Origin: Bacteroidota bacterium
GTDB lineage: Bacteria; Bacteroidota; Bacteroidia; Bacteroidales; Lentimicrobiaceae
Assembly: GCA_009773515.1 (NCBI GenBank)
Contig: WSXX01000004.1
Span: forward strand, 1 to 64,000
Direction: 5' to 3'
DNA: 64,000 bases
The notes below the pieces were generated by a model. The model was not told the origin of the DNA and did no database searches. It saw nothing but the letters and a program-made list of their open reading frames with translations. This document shows, piece by piece, positions 45,754-54,755 of this stretch. Position numbers and translations under genes: made by a program. The first letter of the stretch is position 1. Each line of letters begins with the position of its first letter.

Positions 45754-47256
45754 TTAAATATAAGCTGAACGTTGCGAATCTTTCCAGCGACTTCCTGCCG
45801 GTTTACTTTCGTTATTCCCTGATTTCAGTTTTTCGAGTTTTTGACTGTAATCAAGGAATGTTGCGATGAGGGCGATGTCTTCACATACTCCGTCGCAATC
45901 GTGCGCAGAGAACAAAAAGTCTTTATTTTCTTCAATAAAATGGGTGTTGTATTTGCCCGATTTAAAAGCTTCTGCTTCCATTATTCTGGCAAGAAAAGGG
46001 ATGGAGGTTTTTACTCCGGTAATTTTATACTCATGCAAAGCACGTCGCATGCGGCTGATGGCTTCGTCTCTGTTTTTGGCCCATACAATCAGTTTGGAAA
46101 TCATAGGGTCATAATAAATGGGAATGGTATAGCCTTCGTAAACATAACCATCATGCCGTACTCCCAGCCCAAGTGGCTCAGTTATGTGGCGGATCGTTCC
46201 CGGACTTGGCATAAAGTTGCGGTCAGGGTCTTCGGCATAAATCCGGCATTCAATGGCATGTCCGCTCTGCTTGAGGTCTTCCTGCTTGTAAGATAATTCA
46301 AAGCCATTGGCAATATTGATCATCTCCTTCACAAGGTCAACACCAACCACACGTTCGGTTATGGGATGCTCTACCTGAAGGCGGGTATTCATTTCGAGGA
46401 AATAATAATTCTGGTTGTCATCTACGATGAACTCAATGGTGCCAGCCCCGTGATAGTTGCATGCTTTTGCCGCGGCAACTGCATGTGCACCCATTTCGGC
46501 ACGAACTTCGGGGGTGAGCAGTGGCGAAGGAGTTTCCTCAATTACCTTTTGGTGACGACGTTGCACCGAGCACTCACGTTCAAAAAGGTGTATTGCATTG
46601 CCATGTTTATCCGCCAATATCTGAAATTCAATGTGATGCGGCGAATCAATGTATTTTTCAACATAAACAGCATCATCGCCGAACGCTGATTTCGCCTCAG
46701 AGCGGGCGCCTGAAAGGGAGCTTTCAATGTCTTCTTCATGTTTTACAAGACGCATGCCTTTGCCACCACCACCTGCTGATGCTTTAATCATAACAGGCAG
46801 CCCGATCTCCCGGATGGTTTTGAGTGCTTCTTCGTAGTCAACAATCTTATCAACAGTGCCCGGAACTACAGGAACACCTGCTGCTATCATTGTTTTTCGC
46901 GCTGTAATTTTGTCGCCCATCTGCAAAATTGCTTCTGCATGTGGTCCGATAAATTCAATGCCTTCAGCTTTGCAACGCGCCGAAAATGCTGCATTTTCTG
47001 AAAGGAAACCGTAACCGGGATGAATTGCATCGGCATTTGATTTTTTTGCCACAGCAATTATTTTATCAATACTCAGATAGCTTTCAACTGAAGGCGCGGG
47101 GCCAATGTGATAAGCTTCATCGGCATACCGGACATGCATTGCCGAACGATCGGCATCAGAATATACAGCTACTGTGGGGATTCCCATTTCACGGCATGAT
47201 CGCATGATGCGAACTGCTATTTCGCCGCGGTTGGCAACGAGAATTTTTTTTATCAT
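45754..47256 (-). CDS. accC: Biotin carboxylase subunit
   Basis: The protein is 500 residues, about 50 more than minimal AccC. N-terminal biotin carboxylase fold: MIKKILVANRGEIAVRIMRSCREMG. ATP-grasp motifs: MIKASAGGGGKGMRLV and EKYIDSPHHIEFQIL. Catalytic region: RECSVQRRHQKVIEE, EMNTRLQVEHPITE, and GHAIECRIYAED. It carboxylates biotin on the carrier protein using bicarbonate and ATP. The extra C-terminal tail (DFLFSAHDCDGVCEDIALIATFLDY) resembles the BT-domain start seen in propionyl-CoA carboxylase alpha chains. It is the first gene of the three-gene carboxylase operon. The symbol reflects family, not proof of the acetyl-CoA role. Confidence 0.93.
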   Translation of the reverse strand: MIKKILVANRGEIAVRIMRSCREMGIPTVAVYSDADRSAMHVRYADEAYHIGPAPSVESYLSIDKIIAVAKKSNADAIHPGYGFLSENAAFSARCKAEGIEFIGPHAEAILQMGDKITARKTMIAAGVPVVPGTVDKIVDYEEALKTIREIGLPVMIKASAGGGGKGMRLVKHEEDIESSLSGARSEAKSAFGDDAVYVEKYIDSPHHIEFQILADKHGNAIHLFERECSVQRRHQKVIEETPSPLLTPEVRAEMGAHAVAAAKACNYHGAGTIEFIVDDNQNYYFLEMNTRLQVEHPITERVVGVDLVKEMINIANGFELSYKQEDLKQSGHAIECRIYAEDPDRNFMPSPGTIRHITEPLGLGVRHDGYVYEGYTIPIYYDPMISKLIVWAKNRDEAISRMRRALHEYKITGVKTSIPFLARIMEAEAFKSGKYNTHFIEENKDFLFSAHDCDGVCEDIALIATFLDYSQKLEKLKSGNNESKPAGSRWKDSQRSAYI

Positions 47257-47564
47257 AAGGTAAATGTCAGTAATACAGCCCTTTGGTGTAGGAACGGTTT
47301 TTACATGTGTCGTCTTAATAACAACGAAAAACTCATTTTGTTAAATTGTTGTTAACTTTTGTGATGGTAGCTTTTTCATGTGACTTTCGCCTGCTCCAAC
47401 ACATGCAAATATATAAATATATCTCTATGAGTATTATCCTGAGAAAAGATTTTTATTAAAATTGAAAAATTGTTGAAAGGAGTGTTCAGGTCGAACTTAA
47501 AAGGGTCAGGTAAATGGAAAATGCATCCCACAAATTGGGAACAGTCAATGGCCTGAAATTGGTT
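47257..47564. other. Intergenic region with a possible accC promoter element
   Basis: The 308-bp gap between accC and the hybrid kinase gene is AT-rich. On the minus strand TATATTTG (47413-47406) matches the -7 consensus for accC, but no clear -33 TTTG was found. No RNA gene, terminator hairpin or repeat was recognised. Confidence 0.4.
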
Positions 47565-49052
47565 TTAATCTTCAGTTAAAGGCAAAGTAAAAATAAACCG
47601 GCTTCCTTTACCAGGTTCGCTTTCGACCCTGATGCTTCCTTTATTGCGATCAATAAATTCTTTGCAGAGAAGAAGTCCCAGCCCGGTGCCGGTTTCACCT
47701 TTGGTTCCTTTGGTGCTGTGCTGGCATTCAATTCTGAAGAGTTTGTTGATGTCGTTTGCACTCATGCCAATCCCGGTATCGGAAACAGCTATTTCAGCAT
47801 ACTTGTCTGAAACCGAATGAGCTTTGATATGAACCAGCCCATTTTCGGGAGTAAACTTTATTGCATTGGAGGTAAGGTTTCGGATAACAGCATGTATCAT
47901 ATTGGTGTCTCCAAAAACCTGCAGACCTTCTTCAATGCTGCTGTTTAACTGAATATTTTTTCCTCTTGCATTGGCTGAAAGCAAATTAACAACAGTTTCA
48001 ATCAGTTTATCAAATGCGATAACAGTAGGATTGTACTCCATGCGTCCGGTTTGCAACCTCGACCATTGCAGAAGTTTTTCAAGCAGGTTAAAGGTATTCC
48101 TGCTCAGGTCTCTGATTACTTCAATATATTCCTGTACTTCGTCTTTCGACAAAGATTCAAAATCATTTGACAGAATATCAGAAAAAGCCAGCAACCCGTT
48201 AAAAGGGGTTCTAAGGTCATGTGCAATTATTGAAAACATTTTATCCTTGCTGGCATTGATTTCGCGGAGCTTTTCAGAATATGACTTAATGGCTTCTTCA
48301 GCCATTTTCTTTTCTGTAATGTCTTCAGCAACCTTAATGTAGCCGGTTTTGTGACCATCGTCATCGTATATTGGCGATATGGTGGTTGATTCCCAGAATA
48401 TTACACCGTTTTTCTTTTGATGCATGGTGTTGCCCTGCCAGCGTTTCCCTTCAGTCAGTGTATTTCTGAGGTCTTCAAATACAGCTTCCGTATTGTGTGT
48501 GGCATGATGCTCAAAAAGATTTTCAAGAAGAAGTTCCTCTAAGGAATATCCGGTAATTTCTGTTACTCTGGGATTAATGTATTCTATTCTTCCGTTTTCA
48601 TCTGTAATTAGGAGCATGCTGGGGCTTTGCTCTACCGCCATCGAGAGTTTTTTAATCTGATACTCGGAGCGTTTTTTCTGAAGCGAGCTGTCAATAATTA
48701 TGGGGAGCATTTTCAGATGGCCATATTCCACATCCTTGATGAGGTAGTCACTTGCGCCCATTTTTATTGCTTTTACTGCTACATCTTCATCGCCGGTGCC
48801 AGTGACCATAATTACCGGAATGCCGGTTTTAATCATCTCGGGCAAATACTCAAATGAAGTGCCGTCTCCAAGCAGAAAGTCAGATATGACGATATCAAAA
48901 ACACCTGCATTAAAAGCCTCCCTTCCCGCTTTGATTGAGCCGGCAAGGGTAAGGTCGTACGGAAGATTATGCTCCTTGATCAATCGCTTAAAAGCCATTT
49001 GATCAACCAGATCATCTTCGATATAGAGCAGACGTATATTTTTTTGATTCAT
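47565..49052 (-). CDS. REC-PAS-histidine kinase
   Basis: The protein is 495 residues with no membrane segment, so it is cytoplasmic. Domains: receiver (1-125; acidic pocket IEDD, phospho-acceptor Asp58 in VISDFLLGDG, VTGTGDEDVAVKAIKMGASDYLIK); PAS (about 140-250; MLLITDENGRIEYINPRVTEITGYS); HisKA (H-box FSIIAHDLRTPFNGLL, His near 276); and HATPase (VIRNLTSNAIKF, VSDTGIGMS, GTGLGLLLCKEFI). An N-terminal receiver means it can be switched by phosphoryl groups from another kinase. It lies 16 bp after the single-domain regulator, in one operon with it and the CHASE4 kinase. Confidence 0.93.
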   Translation of the reverse strand: MNQKNIRLLYIEDDLVDQMAFKRLIKEHNLPYDLTLAGSIKAGREAFNAGVFDIVISDFLLGDGTSFEYLPEMIKTGIPVIMVTGTGDEDVAVKAIKMGASDYLIKDVEYGHLKMLPIIIDSSLQKKRSEYQIKKLSMAVEQSPSMLLITDENGRIEYINPRVTEITGYSLEELLLENLFEHHATHNTEAVFEDLRNTLTEGKRWQGNTMHQKKNGVIFWESTTISPIYDDDGHKTGYIKVAEDITEKKMAEEAIKSYSEKLREINASKDKMFSIIAHDLRTPFNGLLAFSDILSNDFESLSKDEVQEYIEVIRDLSRNTFNLLEKLLQWSRLQTGRMEYNPTVIAFDKLIETVVNLLSANARGKNIQLNSSIEEGLQVFGDTNMIHAVIRNLTSNAIKFTPENGLVHIKAHSVSDKYAEIAVSDTGIGMSANDINKLFRIECQHSTKGTKGETGTGLGLLLCKEFIDRNKGSIRVESEPGKGSRFIFTLPLTED

Positions 49053-49068
49053 CAGAAATTTTTAAACA

Positions 49069-49479
49069 CTATGGTAACTCACTTAACGACCAGTACAGTT
49101 TGATGGCTTTAATCACATCCACAAATTGCTTGTAGTCAACAGGTTTAACCATATAGCCGGCTATGCCGAGGTTAAATGTGTCAACTCTGTCCATTTCTTC
49201 AAGTGATGTGGTAAGCACCACAACCGGAATATGTCTGAGCGATTCGTCGTTCTTGGCGATTTTCAGAAATTCTATCCCGTTCATACGGGGCATGTTCAGG
49301 TCAAGAAGTATTATTCCGGGAGTTTCTTTCGAAGTGTCGTTCAGATATTCCAGGGCTTCTTCACCGTTTTCAACACTATGAACCGGATTGATGACATTGA
49401 GCTCTTTTAGTGCCCGTTTTACCGTCATGGCATCTATCATGTCATCTTCTACAAGGAGAATGGGTTTATTCTTGATCAT
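49069..49479 (-). CDS. Single-domain response regulator (Rcp1-like)
   Basis: The protein is 136 residues: one receiver domain with ILLVEDDMIDAMTVKRAL, phospho-acceptor Asp60 in ILLDLNMPRMNG, the Thr in VVVLTTS and the Lys in GYMVKPVD. There is no output domain. Proteins of this subtype relay phosphate between kinases, as with phytochrome partners. It is flanked by two kinase genes at 16- and 20-bp distances, which supports a relay between them. Confidence 0.93.
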   Translation of the reverse strand: MIKNKPILLVEDDMIDAMTVKRALKELNVINPVHSVENGEEALEYLNDTSKETPGIILLDLNMPRMNGIEFLKIAKNDESLRHIPVVVLTTSLEEMDRVDTFNLGIAGYMVKPVDYKQFVDVIKAIKLYWSLSELP

Positions 49480-49499
49480 TTTTTGTAGCAGATTTGAGA

Positions 49500-51185
49500 T
49501 TATTTGAGAATGGTAAAAGTAAAGGTTGTTTGTTTCCCCGGAACAGAATTAACAGAAATTTTTCCCCCATTCCCTTCAATTATTTTTTTTACAATAGTAA
49601 GACCAATTCCTGTACTTTCAAATTCATCGCGCGATTTTAGTGTCTGGAAAATCTGAAATATTTTTTCAAAGTATTTTTCCTCAATTCCAGGCCCGTTGTC
49701 AGTAATGGAAATTGCCCAATTGTGTTGATTTTCTGTGCAATGAATGTCAATTGTACCGGCATCTTTGTCGTTGTATTTTACAGCGTTTCCGATGAGGTTC
49801 TGAAAGATCTGCAGAATACGTGTTGGTCCGTAATTTACTGTCGGAAGGTTTTCATCGACGGTTATTGTGAACTTTTCAGATGGAGCAACCATTTCAATGG
49901 CTTCTTTCACCAGTTTGTTCAAATCTATAATTTCCTTTTCCTCTTTTACGCGCGTAACCCTTGAGTAAGCAAGTATGCCTTCAATAAGACCTTGCATGCG
50001 GTGTACCCTGCTCAGCAGTAAGTCGAGTTGCATACGCCCGTCGTCGTCGAGTTTGTCGTGGTAATCGGTATGAATCCATTGCGAAATAGATCCGATTGCC
50101 CTGAGCGGAGCTTTCAGATCGTGAGAAACAATATAGGCAAAGTCCTTTAACTCACGGTTCGAAATATCCAGTTCAGTGATGAGTTTTTCCTTCTGAGCTT
50201 CAGTTTTCTTTCTGACATCTATTTCTAGTTCCAGCGCTTCCTGTTGCTCAAAATATGACTCTATCATCTGGCCTATTTGTCTGAATTCACTTCTAAGCTT
50301 GCTCAGTTGAAGCCGATCGGCCTGGCTTCTGCTTTCAAGTGCTGATAAAATTTTAGAAAGCGGTTTGTTTACAAAGATCCTGAATGAAAGAAAGAAAACC
50401 AATAGAATTACAATGACCATACCTCCCAGAAATAGAGTAGAGAAGTCAGATAATCTTTTAAATACTTCCAGAGAATCATTTTTGCTGCCAAGTTTAATCC
50501 AGGCTATTGGTGTGTTCTCAAAATTGTTAAGAGGATAGCTAACAAGAATTTCGTTGCCACTTTTTACCTCATTTTCTGCATGTGTTTCCGATAGGCTTAA
50601 GTTTCCACCAGTAAGATCCTGAATTCCTGACAAGTATTCCGAATCCAGAAGTTTACCGATAAAGAAATACCCCTGTGCAGGGTTCAGTCGTTCTTCGTCA
50701 TCAGAAGCATGCATGGTAGCTCCATGCACTTCCATGATTCCTTTTTCAGTTTCAATGTAAAACTTTGCAAGCTTTTCTTGAAGCACAAAGTCTAAAATAC
50801 TATCGTTCAACGATGCAAAAAGCGGGATTTGTTCTTCAATGAATGCCGACTCAAAAACAACTTCTTTTTCAAGGTTAAACATCCATACTGCATTCGCATC
50901 GAATGAACTGAATAAGGTGATGAGATTGTCGATTGCAAATTGTTCGTTGGGATTGTTCTTGTAATTAATCAGATCATCCCAGTAAGTATAATCATAAACA
51001 GTACGGGCAATAACTTCGGAGCGGGCATTGGCGGCAGTTTTTAATAAGCCCGATTGCTGTTCAATACCAGATGAAACCAGAATAGTAGTTTGTTTTTGCT
51101 GAATGTTGAGGATGGTTAAAAAGCCTGTAAACAAAATTATGGCTGAGATCATCAGGATGATCAGAAGTTTATGCTGGGTTTTCAT
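49500..51185 (-). CDS. Membrane histidine kinase with CHASE4-type sensor domain
   Basis: The protein is 561 residues from the ATG at 51185; an ATG at 51257 would add 24 residues before the membrane helix. Membrane helix about 8-28; periplasmic CHASE4-like domain with the YDYTYWDDLINY motif (about 40-225); second helix (LFLGGMVIVILLVFFLSF); coiled linker; phytochrome-type H-box FAYIVSHDLKAPLRAI (His near 350); ATPase motifs IFQNLIGNAVKY, ITDNGPGIE and STGIGLTIVKKII. It senses an unknown periplasmic signal. First gene of the three-gene phosphorelay operon. Confidence 0.92.
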   Translation of the reverse strand: MKTQHKLLIILMISAIILFTGFLTILNIQQKQTTILVSSGIEQQSGLLKTAANARSEVIARTVYDYTYWDDLINYKNNPNEQFAIDNLITLFSSFDANAVWMFNLEKEVVFESAFIEEQIPLFASLNDSILDFVLQEKLAKFYIETEKGIMEVHGATMHASDDEERLNPAQGYFFIGKLLDSEYLSGIQDLTGGNLSLSETHAENEVKSGNEILVSYPLNNFENTPIAWIKLGSKNDSLEVFKRLSDFSTLFLGGMVIVILLVFFLSFRIFVNKPLSKILSALESRSQADRLQLSKLRSEFRQIGQMIESYFEQQEALELEIDVRKKTEAQKEKLITELDISNRELKDFAYIVSHDLKAPLRAIGSISQWIHTDYHDKLDDDGRMQLDLLLSRVHRMQGLIEGILAYSRVTRVKEEKEIIDLNKLVKEAIEMVAPSEKFTITVDENLPTVNYGPTRILQIFQNLIGNAVKYNDKDAGTIDIHCTENQHNWAISITDNGPGIEEKYFEKIFQIFQTLKSRDEFESTGIGLTIVKKIIEGNGGKISVNSVPGKQTTFTFTILK

Positions 51186-51320
51186 CAATATTATAGATTT
51201 TCTTTTCCCTTGATGTGTCGTTTCATCAGATGGTTGTAGTGTTAATAGTAATTTCAAGAGAATGTAACCTTAAAACAGGTACTTTATCTGATTAAATTTT
51301 GATGTAAAGCGGAAAAACAA

Positions 51321-51344
51321 AAAAGCCACCTTTCAGTGGCTTTT
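51321..51344 (-). terminator. Terminator downstream of tRNA-Arg
   Basis: AAAAGCCAC (51321-51329) and GTGGCTTTT (51336-51344) form a 9-bp stem with a 6-base loop. On the minus strand a T-rich tail follows. It ends 7 bp from the tRNA 3' end. Confidence 0.88.
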
Positions 51345-51350
51345 AATTAG

Positions 51351-51424
51351 TGACCCCTACAGGATTCAAACCTGTGACCTTCAGAACCGGAATCTGACGC
51401 TCTATTCAGCTGAGCTAAGGGGCC
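51351..51424 (-). tRNA. tRNA-Arg (anticodon CCG)
   Basis: Read on the minus strand, the acceptor strands GGCCCCT and AGGGGTC pair with one G-U, discriminator A. The D-arm AGCTCAGCTGAATAGAGC, the anticodon stem-loop CAGA-TTCCGGT-TCTG and the T-arm with GGTTTGAATCC are all present. The anticodon CCG reads CGG Arg codons. CCA is not encoded; the gene is followed directly by CTAATT. Confidence 0.95.
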
Positions 51425-51581
51425 GGGAATAAGAGTGCAAATTTCGTTAAAAATCGCTTACCTGCGGCAGTTTTATAATATTTTTCATCGTTGTCCGGGG
51501 AAAGTTTCGAATATTATTACAAATGAATGATATTGAATCTCATAGGCAAAAGTTCAAGAACAATACCTTACTTTACAAAAT

Positions 51582-51825
51582 TTGCCACCAAAACACGATC
51601 CCGATAGCTATCGGGACACCAAAATTCACCAATTTAATTCATTCATTTTGTGTAATTTGGAGTTTTGGAGATTTGGTGGCAAGGAAATTTTCGATTTTCA
51701 CCGGACAATAGTGAATATTTTTCCTTTTTGCGGGCTGAGTCAGTTTAGATATCATCAATGCATGGTTAGAATGTATTCCTGCCACCAAATCTCCATCCCG
51801 ATAGCTACCTGGGCGCCAAATATCA
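51582..51825. repeat. Cluster of related inverted and direct intergenic repeats
   Basis: In the 547-bp gap after the tRNA, TGCCACCAAAACAC with the perfect 16-bp palindrome CCCGATAGCTATCGGG (51600-51615) and ACACCAAAATTCAC forms one copy (51582-51628). A reverse-complement copy, GAGTTTTGGAGATTTGGTGGCA, spans about 51660-51682. A third copy in forward orientation has TGCCACCAAATCTCC and a diverged CCCGATAGCTACCTGGG (51797-51813). Short open frames across this stretch have no protein-like character. The remainder of the gap (51425-51520, 51830-51970) shows nothing recognisable. Confidence 0.75.
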
Positions 51826-51971
51826 CAAAATCAATATATTAAGATGGTGAGCTTTCGTTCATTTGTGCTTTAGTGGCTGAAAAAAGATATGCAACATATT
51901 AGTTCCTGTTTTCTTGCTTTCAGCAGCTTTCTGCCGTATATTTATAGTTGAATTTTTTAAAACAAATTATC

Positions 51972-52679
51972 ATGGAAAAGCCACCTGTTATTGAGAAATT
52001 TGGAGGACTGATAAAAGAGGAATTGCTCTCATGCCTTGAAGATGAAACGCTGATGCCGGATGCCTGTTTGCTTGAAGCGGTTGCCCCGTTTTCAGGCTAC
52101 TACAATGATGTACCCGGCGCTCATCGTCCCTTGTATCTGTTTTTGGTTCTTGAGGGGAATTATACAGCAGATGTAATAACCCGTGCAACCGAAAAGGTAA
52201 GAGCCAGAGCTGGTTTTGCATTTGATGCTGCATTTGGGAGAGTCGCACTTTTTGAGCATGATTCCCCTGTTATCCGTATCAGAGGCCTGGCGAATTTTGA
52301 TAAAATCAAAGTTTTACAAATGCTTTATCAGGCAGAAGGCATCCAATACAGAAAAAAGATCAGAAGTTTCACCAACGAAAAAGGAATTATAAGCCTCAGT
52401 AAACAGTTTTATTTCAAGGATATCGGAGATGGTTTGTTTTTTGATCATGAACAAGCTCATCATGGATATTTTCACATTCCCCGTTTTCTGGACTTCGAAA
52501 CCTTCCGGGCTGTCACCAAAGAAGCAAAGTATGATACCTCTATTTTATATTTTGATGCCGCATACGCGTGGTATTTCGAAGGTCATGGCGTTAAAGACAT
52601 GATCAGGATTTACAGGGAAAATCTTACTTTGGAAAAACTCAGAGCGATAAAAACACGGTATCTGAGCATTATTAAATAG
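51972..52679 (+). CDS. Conserved-looking hypothetical protein
   Basis: The protein is 235 residues from the ATG at 51972; an upstream ATG at 51948 is less likely. I do not recognise the family. It has no signal peptide or membrane segment and looks soluble and globular, with mixed charged residues throughout. Aromatic-rich patches include SGYYNDVPGAHRPLYLFL, SKQFYFKDIGDGLFFDHEQAHHGYFHIPRF and ILYFDAAYAWYFEGHG. The HEQAHHGYFH segment has closely spaced His residues that could bind metal, which is speculative. Codon use matches neighbours, so it is a real gene. It is isolated between the repeat cluster and the convergent LolA-like gene. Confidence 0.8.
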   Translation: MEKPPVIEKFGGLIKEELLSCLEDETLMPDACLLEAVAPFSGYYNDVPGAHRPLYLFLVLEGNYTADVITRATEKVRARAGFAFDAAFGRVALFEHDSPVIRIRGLANFDKIKVLQMLYQAEGIQYRKKIRSFTNEKGIISLSKQFYFKDIGDGLFFDHEQAHHGYFHIPRFLDFETFRAVTKEAKYDTSILYFDAAYAWYFEGHGVKDMIRIYRENLTLEKLRAIKTRYLSIIK

Positions 52680-52716
52680 GTTGTGTACCTGGTAAGGTTT
52701 TATTCTACGGTGCTTT

Positions 52717-53448
52717 TCATTGCTTTAAGGAGGCTTTGGTGAAAATATGCTCCGGGATTTTCTGGTCGAAACTGATTTTTGTCATTCTGAATTCCGTTCC
52801 ATCGCCTTGTTTCAACATGTCTTTATAGATGATGGATGTTGGAAACCAACGGCCCTGAATCTGCACCACATCTTTCATTTCCATTTGCTTCAACAATTTT
52901 CCGCTTTTTGCGAACAGTTCCTGTTTCAGCGGAACAAACCGTTCGGCATCCACCCACATTTTTTGGGTGTAATAGGCTGCATCAGTAACTTTTGCGGTAA
53001 GCGTCAGCACTATTGATCTGCGATCACCATACATTACTTCACCCGAAACAACTGCATTATAAACTTCGGTAAGTTTACGGTCGTCCATCATATCTTCGTA
53101 GGATAGGTCGCTGCCCATCACCGATTGCCTGAGCATATGCCCTGATATCTGTATGGTACGATCGGTAGATGGTGAATAAATCCACAAATGCTTGTCAAGT
53201 TTCAGCATTTTTGTGCCTTTTTCTGATGCCGGTGAGAGATATTCGGTGAACGATCTGTTTGTGCCTTCTGAGTAGCTTTTCGATGTTATGGTGCGGCTAC
53301 CTCTTTTGCCAAGAATGGTCATACTGCTTTCGAAAATCCGGTTTTTCGAAGACATATTTGCATCGATCTTTTCAAGCACTGATGATGCATCCTGTGCACT
53401 AAGGTTTAAAAATAGAAGCGTAAAGAGAGATATAAAAAAGGTTTTCAT
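52717..53448 (-). CDS. LolA-like outer-membrane lipoprotein-sorting protein
   Basis: The protein is 243 residues with a signal peptide (MKTFFISLFTLLFLNLSAQ). The family pattern is clear: DASSVLEKIDANM, the ESSMTILGKRGSRTITSKSYS strands, YLSPASEKGTKMLKLDKHLWIYSPSTDRTIQISG, MGSDLSYEDMM, and the C-terminal DVVQIQGRWFPTSIIYKD. These are half-open beta barrels that carry a lipidated or hydrophobic molecule across the periplasm. It is last in an operon with two FtsX-like permeases, an ATPase and an outer-membrane barrel, so it is probably the soluble carrier of that system rather than the general LolA. Confidence 0.9.
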   Translation of the reverse strand: MKTFFISLFTLLFLNLSAQDASSVLEKIDANMSSKNRIFESSMTILGKRGSRTITSKSYSEGTNRSFTEYLSPASEKGTKMLKLDKHLWIYSPSTDRTIQISGHMLRQSVMGSDLSYEDMMDDRKLTEVYNAVVSGEVMYGDRRSIVLTLTAKVTDAAYYTQKMWVDAERFVPLKQELFAKSGKLLKQMEMKDVVQIQGRWFPTSIIYKDMLKQGDGTEFRMTKISFDQKIPEHIFTKASLKQ

Positions 53449-53480
53449 TTGGGTTGTAGGTTAAGTAAAACATTAAGTGT

Positions 53481-54755
53481 TCAGGCTTCAAGTTCTTTGA
53501 ACAAAGTGGCTGTCTGGCGCCTGTAAATTCCGATTCCTGACAACATTGTGCCAAATACCGTTGATATTACACCAGGGATAAATCCAATGTAGAAATCAGG
53601 CGTTGTAATTCTTGCCCGGATGGCTGTTGGCATCATCATTGAAGCGCCTTTCATCATTCCTGATATGTCGATTCCATAGGTTTGAACAAGCCAAGCAAAG
53701 AAGAGCCCGATGGCAGTTCCCAATACAGAACCAGCCAGGCCGATAAAAAAAGATTCGACAATCATACTTCTGAAGATATGACCTTTTTCTTCACCGATCG
53801 CAAGCCTTATGCCCACTTCTCCATAGCGGCGTAAACCGCCGAGCAGTCCGGCATTCCACAAAACCAGCGACATGGCAAAAATAAAAATCAATGAAATGTA
53901 AGCAGCCCAGAGTTCTGACATTTGAACATATTGGCCCATATTTCCCTGCTGACTGAGACTTTTCATGATGGGGGAATACTCATCGTCAGCATTGCTTGAT
54001 GTGCTGTTGAAAACCGCCGACATATTTTCAGCCTTTTTATTTTCATAGAAACCTTTCTTTTCGAAGCCCAGTATTTCACCCGATGCATCTTCCATGTCAA
54101 GCGCCGCTCTTACATCTTCAATATCAGCAATTACTGATCCTCTGTCCATTATTTCGGTGCCGAATTTTACTGTTCCGGCAACAGTAAAATTGTGCATGCT
54201 CATACTTCCATTCATGGTTGAGCCGATAAGGGTAACTTCATCACCGGGGATAACATTCAGTTTTCGTGCAAAATCATCGCTCAATAAAGCTTCTCCTTTT
54301 TTTATCGGTAGTCTGCCCTGAACCAATGAGCTGGTGAGGTTAAGCCGTTCAGCTTCACCGGTATTTCCGGAAAGAAGATCAATTCCCAGCCCGATTGCAG
54401 GCCCTTGTGAACGGGTTTCGCCGGTGCTGTCAGGTGCATCAATCAATCCTCCGAACTGAATCCGCGGTGTCCATTCCATGTAAGGATGATTCAGCCTCAG
54501 GTTTGCCAGAAGTTTTCCGGATTCAATCAATGCCAGATCATTGGGCAACTGGCTTGAATTTTCTGCGTAAGCCCTTGTCATTACCTTAACATGGCCGGTT
54601 GAGAATTTTGCGTTCATCTCAAAAGTATCGCCCATAAAACCGGTAATGTAGGCATGCATAAAAACCGTAAGCATCACACCCAGCGAAACAACTATAATTG
54701 GCAGGCGGCTACGGCTTTTGTCGCGGAGCAGCCCTTTTATCAGAAATTTTATCAT
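53481..54755 (-). CDS. FtsX/LolC-like ABC permease
   Basis: The protein is 424 residues: an N-terminal membrane helix (LPIIVVSLGVMLTVFMHAYI), a periplasmic MacB-like domain (about 45-270) and three C-terminal helices (YISLIFIFAMSLVLWNAGLL, SMIVESFFIGLAGSVLGTAIGLFFAWLV, FIPGVISTVFGTMLSGIGIYR). Four-helix permeases of this type do not pump through the membrane but extract lipoproteins or drive periplasmic motion. Its start overlaps the stop of the partner permease by 4 bp (ATGA), showing translational coupling. Confidence 0.9.
   Translation of the reverse strand: MIKFLIKGLLRDKSRSRLPIIVVSLGVMLTVFMHAYITGFMGDTFEMNAKFSTGHVKVMTRAYAENSSQLPNDLALIESGKLLANLRLNHPYMEWTPRIQFGGLIDAPDSTGETRSQGPAIGLGIDLLSGNTGEAERLNLTSSLVQGRLPIKKGEALLSDDFARKLNVIPGDEVTLIGSTMNGSMSMHNFTVAGTVKFGTEIMDRGSVIADIEDVRAALDMEDASGEILGFEKKGFYENKKAENMSAVFNSTSSNADDEYSPIMKSLSQQGNMGQYVQMSELWAAYISLIFIFAMSLVLWNAGLLGGLRRYGEVGIRLAIGEEKGHIFRSMIVESFFIGLAGSVLGTAIGLFFAWLVQTYGIDISGMMKGASMMMPTAIRARITTPDFYIGFIPGVISTVFGTMLSGIGIYRRQTATLFKELEA

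Noticed and set aside
43496-47256. Sodium-pumping decarboxylase operon
   Set aside because: The ATP-grasp biotin carboxylase is present, and the membrane beta and gamma subunits of a decarboxylase are missing.
51523-51842. Short open frames in the repeat cluster after the tRNA
   Set aside because: They consist of the palindromic intergenic repeats and lack any protein-like feature.
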